This document shows, piece after piece, positions 1 through 5,459 of a stretch of DNA of 5,483 bases. The notes beneath the pieces are model-generated. The model was not told the DNA's origin, made no database searches, and saw only the letters and a program-made list of their open reading frames with translations. Every line of letters starts with the position of its first letter. The first letter of the stretch is position 1. Both the position numbers and the translations under genes were made by a program. Source of the DNA: JALZDI01 sp965653225 (lineage in GTDB: Bacteria > Actinomycetota > Actinomycetes > Propionibacteriales > Nocardioidaceae); the NCBI GenBank assembly GCA_965653225.1, contig CBFGZI010000182.1, positions 1 through 5,483 of the forward strand, given 5' to 3'.

Positions 1-84
1 TCGCGCGGCGTCAACGCCATCAACATCACCGGAGTCTGTGAGCTTGGTGATCGCGGTCTGGTGAAGGCCTCGACCGCCCCGTAA
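1..84 (+). CDS. C-terminal end of an unidentified protein (partial)
   Basis: Frame 1 is open from the window edge to a TAA at 82-84 and gives 27 residues beginning SRGVNAINITGVCELG and ending KASTAP. The first ten codons end in G or C nearly without exception, which is the coding signature of the neighbouring genes. The other two forward frames also stop within this stretch, but earlier and without that bias. I do not recognise the protein. The sequence is too short for a family call, and the gene body lies upstream of the window. It reads in the same direction as the secreted protein that begins 91 bp further on, so co-transcription is possible but not shown. Confidence 0.5.
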   Translation, partial: SRGVNAINITGVCELGDRGLVKASTAP

Positions 85-175
85 CCGGATGCGCGTGCGT
101 CTCGTTGGAGAGGTGGGCGCGTTGCCGGGGGCTGGCGCGCCGCCCGCTGGAGCCGGTTTCTGGAGTTGGTGTCAG

Positions 176-2314
176 ATGGCCGTCAGTCGCATCCGAATCC
201 GTGCACGTGCCCGCGCCCTCGGCGTCGCGGTCGTGGTGGGGGTGGTCGTGCTGATCGGCACGGTGGGCGCGTCGCCCTCGGGTGTGGCCGCCGGCAAGAA
301 GACCCCCCAGCCAACGGCGCTGTCCTTCGGTGTCCCGCGGGTCGTGGATCCGATCCACACCTACGGCGAGCCTGATGTCAAAGTCGGGCCGCCCCGCTCG
401 GACCGGACGGCGGACATGATCGTGTCGGGTCCGGCCGGCACAGGTACGCAGCGTTCGGTGTTGAACTACTCGGTCGATGGCGGCAACTCGTTCCGGGTGG
501 TTGCCGACGTACCTCAGGGCGCTCAGCCGGCAGAGCTGCCGAGCAAGTCCACCGACGGGCCAGGTGGTGGGGACACGGAGGCGATCTTCGGTCGCGACGG
601 CACGCTGTTCTACGACGACCTCTATGCGCTGACCTGTTTCGAGGCGGCGGTTGTGACCGACTCCGGTGCCAACGTGCACAGCTCCCCGACCGGGTGCTCG
701 TTTCCCGGCGGCGACCGGCAGTGGTACGGGCTGTACGACCCGGCGCCGGGCGACCACACCGTCTCGCCCTATCGGGCCTCGAGCCGGTTGCTCTACCTCA
801 GCTACGACGACCTGCAGGACGAGGCACGCGTCGACAAGTCGGTCGACGGCCTGACGTTCACCCAGGCCGGCACGTACGGTGACGGCACCGACGGTTCCGA
901 GGGTTACTCGGTGGCCGACAGCAACCTGGTGGTGGACCAGAAGACCGGCGATGCCGTGGCCGCGGTGGTCGGCGAGGGGCACGCGCTGGGGCTTGCCGTC
1001 GGTGAGCCGGACGCGGCCGGCAACCTGACCTTCCACTACAACGCGGTCACGGGACCACGCCCGGGCGATCCCGAGCTGCTGTTCCCCGTGGTTGCACAGG
1101 ACCAGGCACGCAACCTCTACGTCGCGTGGGCCGAGGACTGCGACGTCTCGGGGCCGACCTGCTACCACGTCTTCTACACCTCCGCCTCGGCCGCGAGCGG
1201 GTGGACGGACTGGTCGCCGCCGACGCAGGTGGACTCCCCACCGTCGAACACCAACGTGTTCCCATGGCTGGCCGCCGGCGGCGACGGGCTGATCGACGTG
1301 GTCTGGTACGGCACCAACCTGCGCGAGGACCCGAGTGCGCTGAACCCGGACAAGGCGTGGAACGTCTACCTGGCTCAGGTCAGCAGCGCCGACACCGCCC
1401 ATCCGCAGATCCAGCAGACAAAGGTGAGCCCGCACCCGAACCACTACGGCGACATCTGCCTCCTCGGCGCCGGCTGCATCACCGGGCAGGGCAACCGCAA
1501 CCTCGCCGACTTCTTCCAGGTCACCATCGACCACCAGGGTCGGGCTCGCGTTGCGTACGACGACACCTCCAACGGGCTGATCCAGCCGGGCTTCGAGCCC
1601 AGCAACGGGGCGTTCGACCACGCGGGCGCGCCGGTGGTCACGCTGGCCACCCAGACCGGTGGGCTGAACATGCTCACCGGGCAGCCGCTGCCGGCCGGCG
1701 AGAGCACCACCCCCGTCAGCGGTGTCGCGGACCCGGTCGCCGACGCGCTGGTCAACAAGCCGCTCGGCGGCACCAACGCGCCGGGCGCGGACATCACCGA
1801 CGTCTCGCTGTCGCGGGCGAGCGACAACCTGCAGGTCAAGATCACCACGACGGGGAACAGCCTCGGCGCCGCAGCGGCACAGGCGGGCGCCGCGTTCGGG
1901 CAGCTGGTCGTGCGGTGGCAGGACGGCCGCGACCTCTACTACGCCGAGGTCGAACAACCCGCGACCGGCGGCACCACAAGTTACTTTGCCGGCAAGACAC
2001 AGAGCATCGACCTGTGCTCGGTGTCAGCCTGCACACCTCACTACCTCACCTACCCCGGTCCCCCCAACGGAGGCAGCGAGGTCACCGGCAGCACCGAGCC
2101 CGCGCCCGGTGGCGGCACCACCTACACCGTCACAGTGCCGGTGCAGGCAGTTGGCGACCCCGCGCCGAGTGCACTGCTCGAGGAGGTGGCCGCCTATGCG
2201 TTCGCCGCACCGCAGTCGGCACGGCAGCCGGTGACCAACGCCCAGGCCGAAGTCGAGCAGGGCATCCCGGTCACGATCGAGGGCACCAAGACCTTCAACA
2301 CCCGACCGAACTGA
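176..2314 (+). CDS. Secreted sialidase/BNR-like beta-propeller protein with C-terminal beta-rich domain
   Basis: The 712-residue product is predicted to be exported. It has an Arg-rich n-region (R5, R7, R9, R11, R13), a hydrophobic core at about 15-30 and a Sec-type cleavage site after V-A-A (37-39). The start at 176 is preferred over an in-frame ATG at 89 because the extra 29 residues are Gly/Ala/Pro-rich and would bury the signal peptide. A weak TGGAG lies at 161-165. Mature residues about 60-480 look like a sialidase-superfamily propeller: GEPDVKVGP (64-72), an Asp-box-like SVDGGNSF (99-106), GGDTEAIFGRDGTLFYDDL (131-149), DRQWYGLY (180-187), a second SVDGLTF (222-228) and NVFPWLAAGGDGLIDVVWYGT (360-380). 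Residues about 515-705 look like a separate beta-sandwich of unknown ligand. Eight cysteines fall in four close pairs, suggesting disulfides. The complete catalytic set of a true neuraminidase (Arg triad, Tyr, Glu) cannot be assigned by eye, so sialidase activity is not claimed. Other BNR-repeat roles, such as glycan or cell-wall binding, are possible. Confidence 0.85.
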   Translation: MAVSRIRIRARARALGVAVVVGVVVLIGTVGASPSGVAAGKKTPQPTALSFGVPRVVDPIHTYGEPDVKVGPPRSDRTADMIVSGPAGTGTQRSVLNYSVDGGNSFRVVADVPQGAQPAELPSKSTDGPGGGDTEAIFGRDGTLFYDDLYALTCFEAAVVTDSGANVHSSPTGCSFPGGDRQWYGLYDPAPGDHTVSPYRASSRLLYLSYDDLQDEARVDKSVDGLTFTQAGTYGDGTDGSEGYSVADSNLVVDQKTGDAVAAVVGEGHALGLAVGEPDAAGNLTFHYNAVTGPRPGDPELLFPVVAQDQARNLYVAWAEDCDVSGPTCYHVFYTSASAASGWTDWSPPTQVDSPPSNTNVFPWLAAGGDGLIDVVWYGTNLREDPSALNPDKAWNVYLAQVSSADTAHPQIQQTKVSPHPNHYGDICLLGAGCITGQGNRNLADFFQVTIDHQGRARVAYDDTSNGLIQPGFEPSNGAFDHAGAPVVTLATQTGGLNMLTGQPLPAGESTTPVSGVADPVADALVNKPLGGTNAPGADITDVSLSRASDNLQVKITTTGNSLGAAAAQAGAAFGQLVVRWQDGRDLYYAEVEQPATGGTTSYFAGKTQSIDLCSVSACTPHYLTYPGPPNGGSEVTGSTEPAPGGGTTYTVTVPVQAVGDPAPSALLEEVAAYAFAAPQSARQPVTNAQAEVEQGIPVTIEGTKTFNTRPN

Positions 2315-2778
2315 CCAGCACAAGCAGACACGAGCGAGCGTTGCTGGCTTCTGCAACCTCGACGCGAGCCCCAACTGACGCAAGGTCGATGGGCACACTC
2401 GCAGTCAGGGCGCGGCATGCACCCGTACGTCTGTATCTTCCGAATCCCGTTGCCGGTGACGGGCGCATAGTGCGAGCCGCGGCCCGAGTGGTTGTTTCGT
2501 CTCGGGGCACGCCAACTGGACAGACCGCGCTCAGTGGCTACCGGCGGTGGAGGGGCCGGTGGGCACGGCGCCCTCGAAATGCCCGATCCACGCCGCTGTC
2601 GGGCGAGCGCCGACGCGCGATCTTCCCGTGATGGTCCGCCCCTCCGGGTGGAGCGCCGTATAGACGCCTCGGCCATTGCACGTGGCGACGGTGGCGAGCA
2701 TGGAATGAGCCTGACATCTGCCCAACCGTGGGCGGCCCGGTCGCGTCGCTATTGACTATGGTGCAACCATAGCGAATT
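2315..2778. other. 464-bp gene-poor region upstream of the TetR gene
   Basis: I find no convincing gene here. Open frames on both strands (for example 2492-2755 forward and 2295-2510 reverse) give Arg/Gly/Ala-rich low-complexity peptides, have mixed third-base use and lack start signals. Just after the upstream stop there is a loose CCAGCA/TGCTGG pair (2315-2320 with 2342-2347). At 2446-2463 there is a small CCCGT/ACGGG stem with an 8-nt loop. Neither is followed by a T-run, so neither is a convincing intrinsic terminator. Only the last 30 bases, which carry the promoter and palindrome annotated separately, hold clear regulatory structure. The region could be a decayed gene or simply a long spacer. 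Confidence 0.6.
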
Positions 2779-2780
2779 AT
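2752..2780 (+). promoter_or_regulatory. Candidate promoter of the TetR-VOC operon
   Basis: TTGACT (2752-2757) matches a -35 box in five of six positions. After a 17-bp spacer comes AATTAT (2775-2780), which matches TATAAT in four of six. The -10 would overlap the annotated ATG and would place the transcript start near 2787-2788. A GTG codon in the regulator frame lies at 2788-2790, so the natural product could be a leaderless protein three residues shorter. An alternative -10, TATGGT (2757-2762, matching TANNNT), would start transcription near 2769 and leave a roughly 9-nt leader for the ATG at 2779, but it lacks a matching -35. Under either reading the palindrome covers the promoter. Confidence 0.45.
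2756..2772. promoter_or_regulatory. Perfect 7-3-7 palindrome, probable TetR operator
   Basis: CTATGGT at 2756-2762 and ACCATAG at 2766-2772 are exact inverted copies separated by GCA. The site is AT-richer than its surroundings, ends 6 bp before the regulator start codon and lies between the candidate -35 and -10 boxes. TetR-family dimers commonly bind palindromes of about 15-20 bp placed like this and repress their own gene. An outer pair, CGCTAT (2747-2752) and ATAGCG (2769-2774), is also inverted and partly overlaps it, which could allow a wider site. Autoregulation is inferred from position and symmetry. Confidence 0.7.
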
Positions 2781-3438
2781 GGCAAGGGTGCCGCGCACCT
2801 ACCGCTCAGAGCGCCGGGCCATCCAGGCTCGGGAAACCCGCCGTCGGGTGCTTGCGGCGGCGGCGAACCGATTTCAGCAGCGTGGGTACGCCGCCAGCAC
2901 CGTTCCCGCGATCGCCGCGGCCGCGGGCGTTTCGGTGCCAACCGTCGAGGCGCACTTTGGCAGCAAGGTGAACCTCCTCAAGGAGTGCATCGACACGGCG
3001 ATCGCCGGCGACGACGAGCCGGTCCCCGTCCTCGAACGTGAGTGGACCCGACCCGCCCGCGCCGCCACCACCACCGCCGCTCTCCTCGACGCCGTCGCGG
3101 ACGTGATCGGTCCTGCTCAGCAACGGTCGGCGGGACTTGTTCTGGCGGTGTTTGAGGGTGCGGGCACCGATCCCGACCTCGATGCCCTCGCCGACCAGAT
3201 GATCCGACAGCGATATGCGACCGCCTCGTGGATCGTCCGTGTCCTCGCCTCGATCGCACCGTTACGTGGCAGCGAATCCGAGGCCGTGGACACGCTGTGG
3301 ATGCTGATGGATCCCGCCATCTACCAGCGCTTGGTTCAACGCCTCGGCTGGGATCCAGCCCGCTACCGGCGTTGGTTCGCCGACTCGGCCCGCCATTTGC
3401 TCGTCCCCGACTATCCGCCCCAGGAGGGCTCACCATGA
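2779..3438 (+). CDS. TetR/AcrR-family transcriptional regulator
   Basis: The 219-residue product has the usual length and layout of a TetR repressor. The N-terminal DNA-binding domain spans about residues 17-67. RRRVLAAAANRFQQRGYAAST (21-41) forms helix 1 and its turn, and TVPAIAAAAGVSVPTVEAHFGSK (41-63) is the helix-turn-helix with the conserved aromatic-Phe-x-x-Lys end. The helical C-terminal half (about 90-210) would form the dimer interface and ligand pocket. Its ligand cannot be read from sequence, and C70 is its only cysteine. There is no Shine-Dalgarno before the ATG at 2779. A leaderless GTG at 2788 would remove only MAR and would fit the promoter spacing. The stop overlaps the start of the downstream VOC gene by 4 bp (ATGA), so that gene is the most likely regulated target together with the regulator itself. 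Confidence 0.92.
   Translation: MARVPRTYRSERRAIQARETRRRVLAAAANRFQQRGYAASTVPAIAAAAGVSVPTVEAHFGSKVNLLKECIDTAIAGDDEPVPVLEREWTRPARAATTTAALLDAVADVIGPAQQRSAGLVLAVFEGAGTDPDLDALADQMIRQRYATASWIVRVLASIAPLRGSESEAVDTLWMLMDPAIYQRLVQRLGWDPARYRRWFADSARHLLVPDYPPQEGSP
3422..3427 (+). promoter_or_regulatory. Strong ribosome binding site inside the TetR coding end
   Basis: AGGAGG lies within the last codons of the regulator gene, 7 nt before the ATG at 3435. It is the only consensus Shine-Dalgarno sequence in the window. It fixes the VOC start at 3435 rather than at upstream in-frame codons, the earliest at 3228, that would read through the regulator gene. Confidence 0.85.
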
Positions 3439-4223
3439 CCCTGACGCACCAGTCCGGCCACCGCCAGCCGGCACCCGGCGCGCTCGCCTACCTACAGCTC
3501 CCGACCAGCGACCTCACGGCGTCGATCGCGTTCTACGCGGCCGTCTTCGGCTGGCGCGGGGAAGCCGAGTTCGGCAGCTTCCACGCGCCCGGGCTGATTG
3601 GCCAATGGACCACTGACCTCGCGCCTGCCGGCGGCGGCGGACCGGTGCTGTGGCTGACCGCCGATGGCCTGTACGCCGCGCTGAGCCGAGTCGTCGCCCA
3701 TGGCGGACGAGTGCGCGGAAAACCGTACCTGGACCAGGGTGTCCGCTGGCTGGCCGAGATCGACGACCCGAGCGGCAACCGGCTGGGCATCGTGGTGAAG
3801 GTGCAGACCGGAAGGCCGCAGACGATGCTGATGGTCCGCGACGTCGAGGTGAGCAGCCGGTGGTACCAGGACGTGTTGGGGCTGACCAGCGACCACGGCG
3901 GCCCGGAGTACGAGCGACTGCTCTCCGACGGCGACCTCGTCCTCCAGCTGCACCACCAGCGCACCGAGCACCACCACGGCCCGATCGGCGACCCGAGTCT
4001 TCCGCGGGGCAACGGCGTCCTGGTCTGGTTCGGCGAGGTCACCGACTTCGACGGACTCCTCGAGCGGGTAGGGCGGCTGGGCGTCGAAGTGGTCAAAGAG
4101 CCGCACCGCAACCCGCCCAAGGGGGAGGGCAACGGCCCCGGCCACCGCGAGGTCTGGATCAAGGACCCGGACGGGTACGTCGTCGCGGTCGCCAGCCCTG
4201 ACGGCGAGGCCTGGGAGCTCTGA
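3435..4223 (+). CDS. Two-domain VOC (glyoxalase/bleomycin-resistance fold) protein
   Basis: The 262-residue cytoplasmic protein carries two consecutive VOC modules. The first (about 15-121) opens with LAYLQLPTSDLTASIAFYAAVFGW (17-40) and closes with DDPSGNRLGIV (110-120). The second (about 128-255) opens with TMLMVRDVEVSSRWYQDVLGL (130-150) and closes with KDPDGYVVAVAS (243-254). Each module has the FY/WY helix pattern and the DPxG strand turn of the family. The layout resembles two-domain actinobacterial VOC proteins of the Rv0577 type, though orthology cannot be claimed by eye. The usual metal-ligand glutamate after DPxG is replaced by G118 and A251, and Q21 stands where a His or Glu is often found. 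Metal-dependent catalysis is therefore doubtful, and ligand binding or sequestration is equally plausible. Expression is probably coupled to the TetR gene through the ATGA overlap. Confidence 0.88.
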   Translation: MTLTHQSGHRQPAPGALAYLQLPTSDLTASIAFYAAVFGWRGEAEFGSFHAPGLIGQWTTDLAPAGGGGPVLWLTADGLYAALSRVVAHGGRVRGKPYLDQGVRWLAEIDDPSGNRLGIVVKVQTGRPQTMLMVRDVEVSSRWYQDVLGLTSDHGGPEYERLLSDGDLVLQLHHQRTEHHHGPIGDPSLPRGNGVLVWFGEVTDFDGLLERVGRLGVEVVKEPHRNPPKGEGNGPGHREVWIKDPDGYVVAVASPDGEAWEL

Positions 4224-4316
4224 CACTGTTGCCCGCCCGTTCCTGCAAGCCCGCCCGTCATGTAGATGAACGAGGTGAGCGCGAGGGCTTCGCCGCTGAG
4301 CTCAACGATCGACAAC

Positions 4317-4330
4317 CGCGCTAACGGCGG
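4317..4330. repeat. Left copy of a 14-bp direct repeat flanking a VOC gene
   Basis: CGCGCTAACGGCGG here and CGTGCTAACGGCGG at 4804-4817 match in 13 of 14 positions, with an identical 11-bp core. The copies lie 66 bp before and 34 bp after the gene at 4396-4770, in the same orientation. They may mark an insertion or a shared regulatory word. An 11-mer match somewhere in a GC-rich window this long is not very rare by chance. Confidence 0.35.
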
Positions 4331-4381
4331 GCCGAGAGTGTGCTCCCCAGCTCGACCGTCGGCGCCGCGGGACCGGACGGG

Positions 4382-4387
4382 TACGGT
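4382..4387 (+). promoter_or_regulatory. Candidate -10 box for leaderless transcription of the small VOC gene
   Basis: TACGGT matches the actinobacterial TANNNT -10 pattern. It ends 8 nt before the GTG at 4396, so transcription would begin at or next to the start codon. No good -35 lies at 16-18 bp. TCGACC at 4352-4357 is too far away. The absence of a Shine-Dalgarno before the GTG fits a leaderless start. Confidence 0.4.
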
Positions 4388-4395
4388 GGCCGGTC

Positions 4396-4770
4396 GTGGA
4401 GGCGATCGCGAGGATGCGAGCAGTGGTGCTGGACTGTCCTGACCCCCGAGCGCTGGCGGAGTTCTACCGCGCGCTGGTCGGCGGCGAGGTCACGTACGCC
4501 GACGACGACTGGGTCAACCTTCGCGACGGCGGCAACGTGCTCCTGAGTTTCCAGCGGGTCTCGGACTACCAGCCGCCCGACTGGCCCAGCGCGCAGCACG
4601 GACAGCAGTTCCACATCGACGTGACCGTTGACGACGTTGACCAGAGCGAGCAGCAGGTCCTGGCCCTCGGCGCCCGCCGCACCGAACTGCAGCCCGGCAG
4701 CGATGAGGACTCGAACTGGCGGGTCTATCTCGACCCCGTCGGCCACCCGTTCTGCCTCTGCTGGGACTGA
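4396..4770 (+). CDS. Small single-domain VOC family protein (Glyoxalase_6-like)
   Basis: The 124-residue product has the form of a compact one-domain VOC protein. MRAVVLDCPDPRALAEFYRALVG (7-29) is the first strand and FY helix, QFHIDVTVDDVD (71-82) starts the second half, and RVYLDPVGHPFCLCW (109-123) closes it. LDCPDP at the start and DPxGHPFCL at the end are typical of the Glyoxalase_6-type subgroup common in actinobacteria. A proteins-per-dimer or domain-swapped arrangement is expected from the family. C120 stands where metal-dependent members have Glu, so a metal site is unlikely. The GTG at 4396 is favoured by the nearby -10 box, and ATG at 4414 (residue 7) is the alternative. The gene is separated from the upstream VOC gene by 172 bp and probably has its own promoter. 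Its substrate is unknown. Confidence 0.85.
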   Translation: MEAIARMRAVVLDCPDPRALAEFYRALVGGEVTYADDDWVNLRDGGNVLLSFQRVSDYQPPDWPSAQHGQQFHIDVTVDDVDQSEQQVLALGARRTELQPGSDEDSNWRVYLDPVGHPFCLCWD

Positions 4771-4803
4771 TGACCCCGAACCGGCCTTGAGGTGAGGCGC
4801 CTA

Positions 4804-4817
4804 CGTGCTAACGGCGG
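4804..4817. repeat. Right copy of the 14-bp direct repeat
   Basis: This is the partner of the copy at 4317-4330, differing at one base. It lies in the 69-bp convergent gap between the small VOC gene and the reverse-strand SRPBCC gene. An 8-bp palindrome AGGCGCCT at 4795-4802 sits just before it. No T-rich hairpin typical of a bidirectional terminator is present in this gap. Confidence 0.35.
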
Positions 4818-4839
4818 CGTGTGCGCGCGATGTCGCTAC

Positions 4840-5301
4840 CTAGCTCTCGACGAAGCCAGCGAGGTTTGCGAGAGACGACTCCAGCCCTGCAGCATGCTCT
4901 TCGGGCGAGATCCCGGTCGGGACGTCATCGGCTCGGACCTTCACTCGTGTGCGGCTGCCTTCTGCTGACAGTTCCCAGGTCATGGTCATGGTGCCGGCGA
5001 AGGCTGGATCGTCGGACACGAAGTCCACCTCCTGCACGATGCGCTCGTTTGGAGAGATCTCGATGAACCGGGCCTCCACGACATCGGAGTCGCCGGTGGT
5101 CTTCCCCGATCCCTGCGACCCGTCGTCGTAGGTGAGGACGAGTCGATAGGAGCCACCTGGGCGCAGGTCAAACCGCTCGAAATTGCCGGTCATGCCGTTG
5201 GGCGGAAGCCAGGCTGTCAGCGCGTCCGCGTCCACCAGTGCGGCAAACACACGCTCAGGCTCCGCCTGGACGACGCGCGATGCCGAGTCCGTTCGCGCCA
5301 T
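4840..5301 (-). CDS. SRPBCC/AHSA1-type (START-fold) protein
   Basis: The 153-residue protein has the helix-grip pattern of the AHSA1-like branch of the SRPBCC superfamily. The strand ASRVVQAEPERVFAALVD (7-24) is followed by ALTAWLPP (27-34), with the Trp-containing turn. Next come the central strands FDLRPGGSYRLVLTYDD (44-60) and ERIVQEVDFVSDD (86-98), then TMTMTWELSAEGSRTRVKVRADDVP (104-128). The long C-terminal helix ISPEEHAAGLESSLANLAGFVE (131-152) closes the pocket. Such proteins bind hydrophobic small molecules, and some act as cyclases or stress factors. The ligand here is unknown. The start at 5301 matches the usual N-terminus and a nearby promoter. An in-frame GTG at 5373 would add 24 residues without family resemblance. 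The gene converges on the small VOC gene and diverges from the gene at 5460. Confidence 0.88.
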   Translation of the reverse strand: MARTDSASRVVQAEPERVFAALVDADALTAWLPPNGMTGNFERFDLRPGGSYRLVLTYDDGSQGSGKTTGDSDVVEARFIEISPNERIVQEVDFVSDDPAFAGTMTMTWELSAEGSRTRVKVRADDVPTGISPEEHAAGLESSLANLAGFVES

Positions 5302-5307
5302 GCAGCG

Positions 5308-5336
5308 ACTATGGCCGCCCGCGAGCGCAGTCGCAA
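5308..5336 (-). promoter_or_regulatory. Candidate leaderless promoter of the SRPBCC gene
   Basis: Read on the reverse strand, TTGCGA (5336-5331) and CATAGT (5313-5308) are separated by 17 bp. Each matches the -35 or -10 consensus at four of six positions. The -10 box ends 6 nt before the ATG at 5301, so transcription would begin at or next to the start codon. The absence of a Shine-Dalgarno sequence is consistent with this. It is a weak promoter by sequence, supported mainly by correct spacing. Confidence 0.4.
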
Positions 5337-5419
5337 GCGGCCGCACCTCAGCGGAGTCGAACGGCCGAAACACGGCGGCGGATGCTCAGACAATGCGGTG
5401 GTGGCCAAACGTGACCGAG

Positions 5420-5451
5420 CCGTCCTGTGAGCAAAGACCGTCAAGGACGGT
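5420..5451 (+). promoter_or_regulatory. Overlapping inverted repeats over the ribosome binding site of the last gene
   Basis: ACCGTC (5437-5442) and GACGGT (5446-5451) form a perfect 6-3-6 inverted repeat. The same right arm can instead pair with an upstream CCGTCCT (5420-5426 with AGGACGG at 5444-5450). The right arm contains the only Shine-Dalgarno-like bases, AAGGACGG (5443-5450), before the ATG at 5460. The element may be a protein-binding palindrome or an RNA structure that hides the ribosome binding site. The first reading resembles the geometry of the palindrome before the TetR gene, but the sequence is different. Confidence 0.4.
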
Positions 5452-5459
5452 AGGTCGCC

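Noticed and set aside
89..175. N-terminal extension of the secreted protein from ATG 89
   Set aside because: The added residues are Gly/Ala/Pro-rich and would precede, and so spoil, the clear signal peptide beginning at 176.
26..1957. A 643-codon open frame on the reverse strand opposite the secreted protein gene
   Set aside because: It is an antisense shadow caused by G/C third-base bias. The peptide is Arg/Val/Gly-rich with no recognisable domain, whereas the forward frame has a signal peptide and family motifs.
2315..2463. Possible terminator after the secreted protein gene
   Set aside because: The CCAGCA/TGCTGG stem has a 21-nt loop, and the CCCGT/ACGGG stem is 5 bp long about 130 bp downstream. 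Neither has a T-tract.
1126..2631. A 501-codon forward frame overlapping the end of the secreted protein gene
   Set aside because: It is a plus-one shadow rich in Arg, Gly and Pro. It has no start signal and no domain.
2492..2755. Possible 87-residue gene before the TetR gene
   Set aside because: It has low-complexity composition, no ribosome binding site and no family motif, and it ends at the operator region.
3533..4315. Reverse frame starting SIVELSGEALALTSFIYMTGG opposite the two-domain VOC gene
   Set aside because: The first residues outside the VOC gene look protein-like, but the remainder is the antisense of a well-supported gene and no family resemblance is visible.
5217..5444. 75-codon reverse frame overlapping the SRPBCC start
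   Set aside because: It is in a different frame from the well-supported SRPBCC protein, is Arg-rich and has no domain.
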